Shown here piece by piece: positions 1 through 11,336 of a DNA stretch of 64,000 nt. The stretch lies in the NCBI GenBank assembly GCA_038380435.1, contig JAWZYU010000027.1:3531156-3595155 (forward strand), written 5' to 3'. The notes below the pieces were generated by a model. That model searched no databases. It was not told the origin of the DNA and worked only from the letters and a program-made list of their open reading frames with translations. Positions within the stretch are counted from its first letter, which is position 1, and each line of letters opens with the position of its first letter. The DNA comes from Ryuthela nishihirai (taxonomy: Eukaryota > Arthropoda > Arachnida > Araneae > Heptathelidae). Made by a program: the position numbers and the translations under genes.

Positions 1-153
1 ATAAATACCCCCCCCCCCCCCCCCCCAAGCAACTGCTTGCCACAGAATAGACACTTGTCACATTTCTACTATGGACAGGAGCCTGTCAGTCTATATGTCA
101 TAGTAGAAGGTTGAGAGGATGGCAGGACCTCAGCAAAAAAAATCCATGATATA
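1..153 (-). repeat. SINE family 1, headless copy at window edge
   Basis: The stretch matches the body and tail of the tRNA-derived SINE seen better preserved at 9980-10187 and 47169-47374: AAGCAACTGCTTGCCACAGA, then the CCTGTCAG and GGATGGCAGGACCTCAGCA blocks. The tRNA-like head is missing, so the copy is 5'-truncated, as is common for target-primed insertions. The tail has become a homopolymeric C run, and a diverged segment lies at about 45-85. The insertion may extend beyond base 1. Confidence 0.75.
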
Positions 154-2743
154 ATTTTTTTATCCACTGATTCCGATTCAAAAAATTATGATAAAGTTAA
201 AAAATATATCTATTTGAGTCAGATGCACATGTTCAATCATAGTAAATGGCATCAAGTAGTGCAGATTCAGTTCATGCCTTTATGCATCATCCAGGAACTA
301 AGCACATCTGCTTTTGATCAATATTTTATCAGACTTTCCATTTTAAAAACGTGTTTAATTTACTTCAATATTTCTAATATTTTTTTGTTGCTTCTCAAAT
401 GGATACTGCAATTATAAACAATAATTAATTAGAAATGATCGAAAGTGAAACTGCTAGTGATCTATAATGGCAGCAATCAGAACAAGCATTAGGATTACTC
501 AAAGAACTATTTTTAAACGGTATGAATTTATTTATCTACATTTTAATTACATTTAAAGCATATAAACAAATTAAGGTCAGGAAACTGCAATTTTGAACTA
601 AAATTTCTGCTGGAATTTTAGAATTAAGCTTTTCCGTAGCAGTTATGCAGCTTCATTATGAAGTGACGCATTCTCAAATTCAATGCATCGATTAAACTTT
701 AAATGCTTTAAAACATTTTTTTAAATTTTTCACAGTTCTTTACCACTTTTATGATATATTTTTCATTTCTTATTTAAATTATCTAGTTTTTAAAGCAAAA
801 AAATTTTTTTTTCACTTCAATGAACATTTTAGGGGTAAACTATCTTTGGACAAAGCCACAGGATATCTGTAACTCAGTTGAACAGTAGTACTTCCCCACT
901 GTAAGGTTTTCTAAAGCTTTTTACACATCTCCTCATTTTATTAAATCTATTCTTGGTTCGTGCAGCAGATGATCTATCTGCTCCCATCAATTAATGCTCA
1001 ACAGCCAGATATCATAAAACAACAACATTTATTTACAAAGATAAGTTTGGGGAGGTAGCCAGTGAGTAGTTGTACACTTATTTAAACACCTATCAGCACT
1101 GTAGATCTTAATTCTATCTCAGGTTACTACCTTATTTAGCACCAATTTAAATGCACAGGACAATTCAGTTCACAGGGTGTTGGCTCACAGATAAATCACA
1201 GGGCATACATCCCACAGAACACCATAGGGCTATACCCACAGAAAATTATCTGCTCCTCAGCACTTCAGAATCATATTCATGGTTCCAAAGTGTTGACTTT
1301 CCTCCAAGTCAGTTGTCAATCTCCTGTTCTTTTCTTAATCCCATGCTCCTGGTAATCCTTTTGACCTTCGGATCAGGTCACTCTGCACCTTCTCCCCACA
1401 AGGTCAACTCCTTCTGCTGGCTACACTCAACCCTTTTACATATAAGAATACCTCTATGATGTGTCATAGCCATAAAACAAACTCAGGGCCATGCACAACA
1501 ACACAAACAGATTTACAACATGTTTCCTATAGTTGTTTACCCCAGATTGCAGCCCTCAAGCTGGGCTCGGTTGCCAGATACTGACACCCACTATGGGAGA
1601 GAAAGGGTCAAGCCAGAAGGGCTGACCTTGACCCCAGAGGCATAAATGATTTAGAAAAAGCGAAATAAATGAAAGATTTATGCAATAATCAATATATTAT
1701 AAATTAGATTAGAATAATAAAATAATATAAAAAAACATGGAAAAGTATGTATATTTTTTAAATTTTGCTAAAGATAAAGTTGAAACAAAATAGAGTAAAA
1801 TTTTGCAATGTTTCAAAAAAAACACTTAAAAAATTTAACCTAACATTTTTTTTCCTTTGAATTTTTGATATTTTATTAAACACAATTAAATGTTTTTCAT
1901 TTGCTATATAACATATTTCCATTCATTAGTTACTTCAGGATGAGGTCCTAAAATTGTTTATTTTCTGAAAACAGTTAAAATAAATCAGGCCACCACAGTG
2001 AGTTCAGTTTCAGAAACCAGACACTGTAAGGATTAATTTTATGATTGTATTTTACTTTGATTTTTTTTGCTTGAGCAAAGCTTGTTTAGTGATACTGATT
2101 TAACTATTATTTTTGGACAATTATTAATTTCATCTCTTCCTTATCTTACACTCATTTAAAAAGGAATCCTTATTTATTTTTTGGCAAGATTAATTGCTTG
2201 GTGCCCAAAATACAGCTATTCAGCAATTATGACAACATACTTTGGAGCATTACAACACAATGGAAAAAGAATGCTACTCCTTTCATCCACAGCTTCTGAT
2301 TTTGATGTTCTAAAGAAAGCATTGTTGATACTGAAACATATAGAAAGTTCATCAGGGTTTTTTTTAAAGCTTTAGCAATTCATCTGTGTAGTAATAATTA
2401 AGTGCATGATTATCTCTAATGGACTGATAGTGCAAAGTTGAGTGAACCGAGGATTTTGTTCAACAGAATGCAAACTCATGAGCAACACTTAAAAACAGAA
2501 CTACCATTGTAGCATACCAACAAAAGCAAAATTTCGATTATGCACATGTGGAAGGTTTTAGAGTTATTTTTATTCTGTTTTATATTTAGAAAAAAGAGTG
2601 TAATTGTAGAAACCAATAACTATAATTTCAAACAGTGCAAATTTAAAAAACCTGTCCAATTGGTCAAATGTTTGCTAAAATAATTAACTTTACTTCAAAT
2701 TTTTATTAAATTATTCATTTTGTAAATGAAAATTATTTCTTAC
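154..2743 (-). other. HEATR5 intron 4 (5' part), no exon recognised
   Basis: This sequence follows the splice donor of the exon at 2744-2893, so it should be the start of the next HEATR5 intron. I found no stretch encoding the family segment expected next. The part from about 860 to 1640 is more complex and less AT-rich, with a 102-codon open frame at 1151-1459 that I do not recognise. It could be degraded LTR or other repeat sequence, but I cannot identify it. The rest is AT-rich with no visible gene. Confidence 0.5.
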
Positions 2744-2893
2744 CTTAGCTGATGAGCATCTAACAGTCATTACACGATCTGTCAAGCAATGTCGTATTGC
2801 TTTGAATATATCTTTATGTACACCAGTAGCAGCATTTCCTAAGCCAGCTACAATCTTCTCCATAGTCACCATTACTTCACATCTGGTTTGACT
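2744..2893 (-). CDS. HEATR5B: HEATR5B-like protein, coding exon 4 (codons 151-200)
   Basis: This minus-strand exon encodes 50 residues with no split codons (phase 0 at both ends). It begins SQTRCEVMVTMEKIVAGLGN and ends with RHCLTDR and VRCSSAK. This aligns with the HEATR5 segment that reads SEILMSLQKVLSGLGGAA and then LLTDRSMAVRCAVAK in vertebrate proteins, an early HEAT-repeat region. The acceptor is TTTTAG just above 2893 and the donor is GTAAGA just below 2744. It follows the exon at 9365-9473 across a 6.5-kb intron. Family knowledge: HEATR5 is a large HEAT-repeat scaffold of about 2,000 residues that works with AP-1, aftiphilin and gamma-synergin in clathrin-linked traffic at the trans-Golgi network and endosomes. 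The choice of HEATR5B over HEATR5A is not meaningful in an invertebrate, which probably has a single gene. Confidence 0.92.
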
Positions 2894-3884
2894 CTAAAAT
2901 ATGAATGAATTTAAATTCAGTGCATTCCAGAACACAAAACTAATAGAGATACTTATGTTTGACAAGCACATTCTTTTTAATAATCTTAACTGAATATAAC
3001 TTTATGAGAAGTGGAAGATAAAATACTCACATTTGCAACATTCTGCCATCTCATGTTACACACAAAGAATATTAAAAACATTCCTTTGTGATTCACATAC
3101 ACTAGTCTTGAATAAAAATTAAATTCAAGCTGAAATTTCATCAAGTGAGGTGGGTCTCAAAACTAGATGCTTCCTTTTACATCTTCTTTAAATTCAATAC
3201 ATGTTTATTCTGGTAACAAACTCATTATTTTTCAGTATTTGTAACTCAGTAAACTCAGTATTTGTTTCAACTGTTCCTCTTTATTATCATTGAATTTTGA
3301 TGATAGAACCATGTACAAATAAACTATAATAAAGTCAAAAAATTATCTGAATTATTCAGTTAAATCAGTGGTCAACAGAAGTCAACTTGAAAGTTGTACA
3401 ATGGATACCAATTGAAAATTCTATAAATACACAGTAATCTCTCACCAACTGAGGGGAGGGGGTGTTCCTGAAAAGTGCTCTGCTTTGCAAAACTAGGTTT
3501 GACAAGACTAAGATCCCCTAGAAAATATGGCTTTAGGGGAAACAACAAATATGCCAATAAAATATATGAAAAACCAGAGTAACTCTTATTTTCCATTTAC
3601 ACAACATAAAAATTATAATGTTGACAAATAAGAAAAAAAAAAGGTAAGAACAAAGTGATGGAATGAGATACACATACAAAAATGTTGACTATCCTCCTAG
3701 GTAGCATCTCCATTTGATATGGTGACATTTAGAAACCATAAAAAGGGTAAAATAAATGTTAATTTAAAATGAACGCAGTAATCATTACTAAACATGACAG
3801 AAAACAAAGCCCAAAATGCCTTTGAGAAAAATAAATGTTAGTGAAAAACATGCGTATATGGACAGGCAACAACACATTTTTCTA

Positions 3885-4656
3885 GATTTTGTTACTAGAT
3901 ATTAAAAAGGCATTCGATTCCGTATCTCATGATTTTCTGTTGCTCAAAATTGAAAATGCAGGCTTCAGAGTAAAAAACACTAATGTGGTTTACTAGTTAT
4001 TTAATTGGAAGGACATAAAATGTAAAAATTGGCAAATAGTCAAATGAAGAAGTTGAAATTAAATATGGAGTACCACAAGGGTCAGTTTTGGGCCCAGTAC
4101 TCTTTCTACTATATATATCAATATTTGTGTAGCTTACCAATTATCAGTAAAGATATAACATTTGCTGATGACACTGCTATTATATACTCTGGAAAGGAAG
4201 ATAAAATAGTCCAAGATATAAATTCAGATTTGTTTGCAATTCAGCATTAGTTTTCAAATAATAATTTTTTTAATTGATTTTTAAAGTTAGAAATATAAAT
4301 ATATGAATATAAAAATTAATGATTCGGATTATTTTAAGGAGAAAATTGTTTATCACAGTAACGACTGTACCAGTTTTGACTGCAAATGTGTTCCCATTCA
4401 GAGAGTAAACCACTTCTATTACTTGGGGATTCTTTTAGATTGGAAAATGACATGGAGCAAGCATATAAACCATGTATGCATAAATATTAATTGCATATTA
4501 CCACATATTTATTATATTAGGAATTTTGCAGACTTAACAATTTTAAAGTTAATTTATAATTCTTGGATTAAATCATACCTTGATTATGGTTTATTGTCTT
4601 GGTGGGGGGGGGGGCGTATTGTTCATGATAAGTATATGAAACCTTTACAGTGTGTA
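3885..4656 (+). pseudogene. CR1/jockey-type LINE reverse transcriptase fragment
   Basis: The plus strand carries recognisable non-LTR reverse transcriptase motifs spread over several frames. They include motif A (LDIKKAFDSVSHDFLL at about 3897-3945), motif B (YGVPQGSVLGPVLF at about 4066-4110) and motif C (FADDTAIIYS at about 4160-4190). The post-palm segment YYLGILLDWKMTWSKHINHV and LDYGLLSWWG follow at about 4420-4605. The PQGSVLGP form of motif B is typical of CR1, Rex and jockey-group LINEs and differs from the RQGCILSP form of the RTE copies here. Stops and frameshifts make it dead. Endonuclease sequence was not found. It lies in HEATR5 intron 3, antisense to the gene. Confidence 0.85.
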
Positions 4657-5736
4657 TAACATCATGTTATCAGATGCTTAATAAAAAAAAAAAGAGGAAG
4701 TATTAGAGAAAACTTTTATATTTCATTAAGAAAATTGTAAGCTTTTAGGGTATTAAAACTGGAGTATACAAAATATCAGAAGTTTTCCAAGATGCATAAG
4801 ATTACCTGAAAACATTTTACTAAAAGAAGTATTGATCAAAAAGAATATATTTACTATCTATTACATTTTTTTGTCCAGTAAATTGTACAACACACATAAA
4901 AAAAATTTTGCATCTGAAAATTTTAATTGCAACAATTTTTATAATGTCAAGGAATGAGTTGCTAAATGATTTTGAGGCTAAGGAATTCTTTGGTATTTAA
5001 TTTTACTATTTACTTGCAAGTTTTTGCCATTTTTCAATACTTCATTAGTTTCATTTCATATAAAAAGATCTGCTGTAAATAAAAATTTGGCATATGTGGT
5101 TACAGATTATGATTGTTATATATTTTATAATTTCTAAAGCATTTATACAAATATTTACCTCTCATAAATGAGCACTGACTCAAGTGGGTGATGTCTGATT
5201 GAAAGTATTATATTGTATATTGTTTGCATAAATAATATAACTACAACGAACACTAATTATTGTGAAAAGATCAATAGTAGTGTTAATAAGTGTGCAGACA
5301 AATCTTGAATAAACTTAACATTTAAGCACAATATAGGTTTACTGACAAGTTTGTCATCGAGAAGGCAATGTGCAAAGCAAACTTCCTCCCTCTGCAGTAC
5401 CCACTACATTTGACACCATGATCTATGAGGAGAAGGAAGCAATAATTGTCTTGCTCTTTTGTTTTAAAGTCCTCACACACATGCATTTTTTCCTACACTA
5501 GTCCAGGATGAACCGTTTGCAACATCCTAGTTTACCACAGAAGCATGAACACTCCCTAATTTTTCCAGCCAGGCATTCCAGTGTATACATAATGATAGTA
5601 AAACACAGAACTCTCAATGGCAAAGAAATGAAAGAACTCTTTCTACGCTAAAATGTGCATAGGTAAAACAAAGTGGATTAAGAATTTTTATTGTACAAAT
5701 ATAAAACCATCATCATCATCCTCAAGCAGCCACGGG

Positions 5737-6618
5737 CTACGGAGGTCCAACCAGACCGTGCAATTTAGTTCTCCAAGCAAGTCTATCCTGAGCTACATCT
5801 ACTGCATCTGGCCACTGCACACCAATTCTAACAAGGTCCTGTTTGACATTGTCTGCCCACCGCATCCTAGGTCTCCCCTTCTTTCTGAGGCCCTTAGGCA
5901 CACTGTTCATAACCCTATTCGCCAATCTATAATTATTCATATGGGCAACATGGCCAAACCAACGGAGTCTCTCTCTGCACAATATGCTGCTTAAAGGAGG
6001 TTGCAAACTCCTTTGCCTAACCTCATCATTAGTTACAAAGTTGAACCACCTAATGCCCAAGATACTGCGTAAGCATCTGGAATCAAAAGCATCTAGTTTC
6101 CTGTTATCTTGTTTACAAAGTGTCCAAGTTTCACTACCATAACTAACCCTAGAAAGAACCAAACTATTATACAGCCTAATTTTAACCTTTAGGTGTATAC
6201 GCCTATTTCTCCACACTCTCCATAGATTTTTAAAAGTCTCGGCAGCAATCCCTATTCGTCTGTTAATCTCATGCCGCACATCACCATTATCTGTTACATA
6301 GCTCCCAAGATAATTAAACTGTGACACCTGCTCAAGACTGCAACCATTCAGATTAACTGAATCACAGCCTGCCTGACCAATTTTCATCACTTTAGTTTTC
6401 TCTCTGTTTATAACCAAACCTACTCTACTACCAGTCTCATCAACAGCTCGAATGAAAGAGTTCATCTCATCAACATCATTTGCCAAAAGGGCTATATCAT
6501 CAGCATAATCTAAATCAGAAATTTTCGTATCTCCAGCCCATTTAAGGCCAAAATCTTTCCCTTGAAGTGAATTTCGCATAACATAATCAATAACCAAACT
6601 AAAGAGAAAAGGAGACAA
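5737..6618 (-). pseudogene. RTE copy A: end of RT domain and C-terminal region
   Basis: The 293-codon frame starts just after the stop that interrupts motif B. It contains motif C (SDLDYADDIALLA, about residues 33-45), the thumb-like NREKTKVMKIG and FNYLGSYVTD blocks, and the C-terminal region with YGSETWTLCK, DSRCLRSILGIRWF, RLRWFGHVA and GRPRMRWADN. It ends at GLVGPP close to the element's 3' end. This family is often annotated in animal genomes as craniofacial development protein 2-like or as generic RNA-directed DNA polymerase. As part of a broken element it is not expected to make an active enzyme. Confidence 0.9.
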
Positions 6619-6630
6619 AATGCACCCTTG

Positions 6631-7758
6631 TCAAACACCAGAAGTAATGCTAAACCAATTGCTACAAGCCTTACCAACTCTCACACACGACTCAGTGTTA
6701 TTATAGAGAGCTTTCATTATGGTAACTAACTTGTCTGGTATACCATATGATTTCACAATCAACCACAAATTATGACGATCAACAGAGTCGAAAGCCTTTT
6801 TGAAATCAACAAAGCTAGCAACCAAAGGTTTCTGAAACTCTAAACATTTCTCAAGAATCTGCCTAAGTGAAAATATCTGATCCACACATCCCCTACCACT
6901 TCTGAATCCACATTGCTCATCACGCAATTGACTGTCAACCAGATTCTTAATTCTATTAAGCACAATCATGGAAAGAACTTTACCTGGAACAGAGAGTAGG
7001 CTAATACCCCTATAGTTATCACAAGAACTGCGATCACCTTTTTTGAAAATAGGGATAACAATAGCTCTGGTAAAATCCTTAGGAACCATGCCTTTATCAT
7101 AAAAGTTATTCAGAATTTCAGTCATCCAAGTGGTAACCGAAACGTTTCCAGCTCTAAGCATTTCTGTAGTAATTTCATCTACCCCTGGGGATTTATGAAG
7201 TTTAAGTTTAGAAACAGCCAAAATAACTTCAGATTGTGTTATAGGGCCAACATTAAAGCCACCAATGCATCTATCATCATTGCAAACAATGGGAATAGAA
7301 CTAACCGCATTGTTCAGAATATCACTGAAATGCTCAGCCCACCTAGCCATGACAGAATCCTCACCCTCTATAACCTTACCTTGTTTATCCTTCAATCCCT
7401 GTATACCTGTCTGTTTTCTACCACACAAAACATTAACTATCTGGTACAGCTCTCTGCTGTTGTGCTGTCTAACTGCTTCCTCGGCTTTCTCAGCCAAACC
7501 ATCAAGCCAAAGATTCTTATCAGCAGCTAACTGATCTTTTACACGTTTATTAAGCTCTCTGTAATGCTTTCTATTAGTACTAGTAGGGTATTGATTAAGG
7601 ACATTCCTGCAGTTCTTTTTTTCTGAAATAAGCTCAAGTGCCTTATCACTCAAATAATTCTGTCTCTTCTGCTCCTTTTTTCCTAAAAGAGTACTGTTAG
7701 TGTCCAAAAAAGCCCGTTTAAAATGATCCCATTCTTCCTCAACTTCTGTAGTAAGCAT
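6631..7758 (-). pseudogene. RTE copy A: linker and N-terminal half of RT
   Basis: The frame of 375 codons covers the endonuclease-RT linker and RT motifs 0 to A: IVIPIFKKGDRSSCDNYRG, EQCGFRSGRGCVDQIFSLR and FVDFKKAFDSVD. It ends within motif B at TSGV, where the CGA arginine codon of copy F is TGA here. Frame then resumes directly at 6618 (CILSPFLFS). Apart from this single stop and a frameshift near 7790, the RT is well preserved, so the insertion is fairly young. Confidence 0.9.
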
Positions 7759-7820
7759 ACCATGACTGTCATAATGACTAAGTAACCTATCATGGTAAGC
7801 TTTGGCTATAACTGGGTCTT

Positions 7821-8747
7821 TCAGAGCTTCGTATTAAAAGCAAATTTTTTAACCCTAGCACAACACTTTTTAAGTTTAAGTTGCAACACACTTTTAGCAA
7901 GGCAATGGTCAGATCCAATTTCAGCTCCCCTATATGCCCTGGTATTTCTAACAGAACTAGCCCATTTGCTGTTAATTAATATATAATCAATCATATTCTT
8001 ATGCAGCCCATCAGGTGAAACCCATGTGTATTTATGTATGTCACGGTGTTTGTAATATGTGTTAGTTATTCTGAAACCATTGAGTTTACTTACCTGTAGG
8101 AGACGTTGCCCATTGCCATTGCAGCTACCAATACCAAAAGGGCCTATTACTCCTCCCCAAAGGTCAGAGTCAGTACCAACTTTGGCATTGAAGTCACCAA
8201 GAACAAGGGTAATATCTCCTTTCTTGACAGAATTCAAAATATCCTGAAGTTGTTTATAAAACCTATCCTTCTCATCCACATCGGCATCCTCAGTGGGGGC
8301 ATAACAGCAGATAACATTCAGGTCTTTAACGCTTGTCTGAAATTTTGCTGTAAGAAACCTTTCATTAATGCACTCATATCCTAGAAGAGCATCACTAGCA
8401 TGTCTGCTGAGAAGCAGACCCACGCCTTGGTGATGCTTATTGTCGTCCCTCCCTGAAAAGAGAAATTTAAGATTATTTTTAAGAATCTGACCTTTATCTG
8501 TCCATCTGGTCTCTTGCAAGCCGAGAATATCTAAATTATAATGGTGGAATTCTTGTGTGAGGACATCAAGAGAAAAAGCTCTGTGCAGAGTCCTCACATT
8601 CCAACTACCTATGGAGAGAAAATGGTTAGTGGGATGTTTAAAGAAACTATGTTTATTGAGAGAGGGAATGCCGACAATATCAAACAGCCCCCTAATCGCA
8701 GACATGGGGCAAAGACCCGTTCCCCCACCACTAAAGGCTGAAGCCAT
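7821..8747 (-). pseudogene. RTE copy A: apurinic-type endonuclease domain
   Basis: The 308-codon frame starts MASAFSGGGTGLCPMSAIRG, like the 842-codon frame at 55998, and holds the exonuclease-endonuclease-phosphatase fold used by LINEs to nick target DNA. Signature segments are GSWNVRTL, LGLQETRW, CCYAPTEDAD, LGDFNAKVG, IDYILINSKW and the catalytic GSDH. The SDH histidine-aspartate pair is intact here but altered in copy F. The frame is lost at about 7821 by an indel (FNTKL then stop) compared with FNTEALKDP in copy F. Confidence 0.92.
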
Positions 8748-9364
8748 CTACACTGGAAGATTTCCTCCAATGTAGAATTTGACGATGCCAATAGAAGCAA
8801 AGAGTTCAGGTGCCTGCGATGACTTCTGCTCAGGATTATCCACCAGCTGATAAACATATCCTGTGAATCTATTCACTTGGGGCTGTCAACCCACAAACAA
8901 ACAGAAAACACAGTGGAAGATTTTCCCTCCACAGAAGCCCACCAGTGCAGTACCAGATTACCTCAAATCCACGGTTGGCAAGGGACTGCTGTACCATACT
9001 TACTTTAATACAATAAACACTTTCATTTCAAAATCTAATTCTCATAAAATTTTAAATCAATAACCTTTATGTTTTTATTGAATCATTTTATTTATGAGTT
9101 GTTATATCTATAAATGCAACAAAGATATTTAACAAAGGGGAAGGTAAAAATTAAGACCACAGACATAATTTTTCTCTTGCCAGCCAATCAGTGGGTGTGA
9201 CACATGCTGCCAATGTATATCAATTAAAAAGTGTAAAAAAATCCAATTAAAGCTTTTCAAATATTTTTAAAATAAAATAATACATATAGGCTGTCATTTT
9301 AATATATAAAATTGGGGTGAGCATTATATTTAAAGAAATGAGATGATATGAAATTTATATAAAC

Positions 9365-9473
9365 CTCTGCATTTTTTAGTGACTTTAACAGGATGTATAC
9401 AGTTTCTTCATATGACCTTCCTGTCATTCGGCCAAGTTTTTCATACATTGTTCCAATACATGACACTGCAGCT
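9365..9473 (-). CDS. HEATR5B: HEATR5B-like protein, coding exon 3 (end of codon 114 to 150)
   Basis: A 109-nt minus-strand exon. Its first base completes the leucine codon split at the end of the exon at 29922-30133. The remaining 36 codons read [20 protein letters not shown] and then [16 protein letters not shown]. This matches LAAVACVGAFYEKMGRMLG followed by ETVNNLLKSLKSAES of vertebrate HEATR5B almost residue for residue. The acceptor is TTTCAG. The donor is GTTTAT, which has the GT but is otherwise weak. Phase is preserved into the exon at 2744-2893. It is too short to stand out as an open frame and was found by family similarity. Confidence 0.92.
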
Positions 9474-9979
9474 CTGAAATGGACATTAAAATTACTGTAT
9501 CAATATCATTTATGAATAATGTTACACTAAATATGAAAACTGAAAATAAAAAAAAAAGTTTAAAACTTCTCATAAGTTACTTGCAAGTTTCTGGAAAAGG
9601 GATCACAATTTTAAATTTTTTTTATCATTTACTTTTATTCTTAAAAACTCATGTTAACATCTCACATTGCATTAACAAAAATATTTACCAATTCAACATC
9701 TCCCCTAAAACATTCTGGCTATCCACTAGCTAATATTAAACTATCACAGTACATTGTTGTGTTTCTATTGCAATGTGAATATCTCTCCTAGCTTCTCCCC
9801 TATAATTGCAAAAAAACACCTAGATAAACATATATCACCTCCAGCACATATGGGAATCTCACTTACAAAGAGAATGAATTTTTTGTTTACCATTTTTTTC
9901 ACTCCTGAAATTTTTAATTCGAGCTAACGGATGAAAGGGTATAAATTCAAATAGTAGTATTTTATTAATAATTATAAAT

Positions 9980-10187
9980 AAAAAAAATAAATAAATACCC
10001 CCTTAAGCAGCTGCTTGCCACAGAGGTCTGACAGGAGCCTGTCAGTTTATATGCCAGAGTAGAAGGTCTGAGAGGATGGCAGGACCTCAGCAGAAAAACA
10101 ACACACACACATCCATGCCTTACCCGGGGCTCGAACCCAGGTCCCGTAGATCAGTAGCCAAGCGCGCTAACCACTCGGCCACGGGAG
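9980..10187 (-). repeat. SINE family 1, full-length tRNA-headed copy
   Basis: Read on the minus strand it starts with a tRNA-like head: GGCCGAGTGGTTAGCGCGCT (box A region), then GGGTTCGAGCCC-type box B. A body follows (CTGCTGAGGTCCTGCCATCC, CTGACAGG, TCTGTGGCAAGCAGCTGCTT) and an AT-rich TATTTATTT-type tail. Both pol III promoter boxes are intact. The tail faces low coordinates. It is about 205 bp, the family's full length in this window. Confidence 0.9.
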
Positions 10188-10259
10188 AAAAATAATTTGT
10201 CTTTTATCCTTCAATTTAAAAAGTTGCTTTTCTCACAACCATTTGAGGAAAGGGAAGAT

Positions 10260-11010
10260 TGTTGCCATAAGTGGAATATTCAATACTTTACCACTGAAAT
10301 TCCAAAATTTCTACCATAAACAGATCACTTGCAACATTTATTAAAGTTTTCATCATTTCCATATTTAGTGCTCTCTAACAATATAAATTAAAACTACCTA
10401 AGGATTTCAAAAATGCAAATTTTAACTTTTCATTACTACCAATCCAACTGGAATTTTTTTTTTTAAATTACCTCTTGAAACCGTTACGTTTCACACCCAC
10501 CCTAGGTATAAAGGATCAACTCTTTACTCACATCTTCATAACCTACATATTCCACCACAAAAATTTAAAATTTCTAGCATAAATACATCATTTGCAATAT
10601 TCATTTGAAATTTTGGAATTTTGAACTTTTTCTACCTGTTAGAGGTGGAAAAAGTTCCTCTAATGAGTTCCACCCATTAGAGGGTGCAATTATAGGTGTT
10701 TTGGGAAATCCAGAAAGTGAAAACTGTAATATTTAATTAATACCTATCCAACCTGAAAAAAGTTCTCTCTTAAAGTAAAAAAAAAATTATGCACACACCA
10801 CCTTCCCCCAGGTCCAAAAGGTCAACTCACTGTTGCCAATGGAAAAATTCATGAATTTCCCATTCCACCGCAAAAAAAATTCAAACTGGTAGCATAAATA
10901 CATTGTTTGCAATATTCGTTTGAAATTTTTCCATTAGAGGGTGCAATTATAGATTTTAGGAGATCTGGAAAGTGTGAATCATATTTCATCATCCAACACA
11001 AAAATAATTT
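10260..11010. repeat. Degenerate tandem repeat, about 270-310 bp unit
   Basis: Three diverged versions of one block occur in a row, with the shared core TTCTA(C/G)CATAAA(C/T)A at about 10305, 10572 and 10888. Each is followed by a TTGCAA(C/T)ATT(T/C) string, and the last two copies share TTAGAGGGTGCAATTATAG. Spacing is uneven and identity looks moderate, so this is an old local duplication rather than a young satellite. No coding capacity is seen. Confidence 0.6.
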
Positions 11011-11336
11011 TTATTTTATTTCCCTAAACTAAAATGTTTGATGTCTGCAGATAGACAAAACAGATGACAAAGTGATTCTACACTGGCTTCCATAAATTAA
11101 GGAAAAATGAGAAAAATTGTGATAATTCGGCAAAAAAATTGTGTGATCCTCACCAAACTTGTTCATGTAACCAGTAAAAGTAATGCTGAGTGAATTGCCC
11201 ATATCATATGCAAATTAGTCTAGGTTTCATCAATTTGCATAATTGGATAGCGACATAAAAACGAGTGCTTTGGAGTGGATCGTTATCTTGTGTTGTAAAT
11301 GTGAGTAAAGAAATTCAAAATAGGTATTTTGTAGGA

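Larger units (their letters stand above)
5708..8950 (-). mobile_element. RTE-clade LINE, copy A (nearly full length)
   Basis: This copy reads along the minus strand from about 8950 to 5708 and matches the full-length copy at 55441-59030 throughout. Its 3' end is the CTGCTTGAGG block followed by four ATG-type triplets, the usual short microsatellite tail of RTE elements. The 5' end stops about 350 bp short of the full-length copy, so it is 5'-truncated. Protein coding is broken into three frames: endonuclease (8747-7821), first half of RT (7758-6631) and end of RT plus C-terminal domain (6618-5737). It retains the tryptophan codon TGG where copies B, C and F carry a TAG stop. The element lies in HEATR5 intron 3 in the sense orientation of that gene. 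Confidence 0.95.
2894..9364 (-). other. HEATR5 intron 3 (6,471 bp)
   Basis: The interval between the exons at 9365-9473 and 2744-2893 starts (minus strand) with a GTTTAT donor and ends with a TTTTAG acceptor. It contains a CR1/jockey-type LINE fragment near 3.9-4.7 kb in the opposite orientation and RTE copy A at 5708-8950 in the same orientation as the gene. The remainder (2894-3880, 4700-5700, 8951-9364) is AT-rich. I see no gene in it, although 3372-3596 holds a 74-codon chance frame. Confidence 0.85.

Noticed and set aside
1151..1459. 102-codon frame starting MHRTIQFTGCWLTDKSQGIH
   Set aside because: No recognisable domain, no splice context, and composition like a decayed repeat; not called a gene.
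7195..7534. Plus-strand open frames of 89 and 111 codons
   Set aside because: They are antisense shadows of the RTE copy A reverse transcriptase frame; the same shadows recur opposite copies D and F.
10130..10187. tRNA gene signal (boxes A and B) on the minus strand
   Set aside because: The tRNA-like part is joined to the SINE body and tail and recurs in the same context elsewhere; it is a SINE head, not a functional tRNA. The same applies to 15350-15418, 45172-45240 and the units in 30431-31503.
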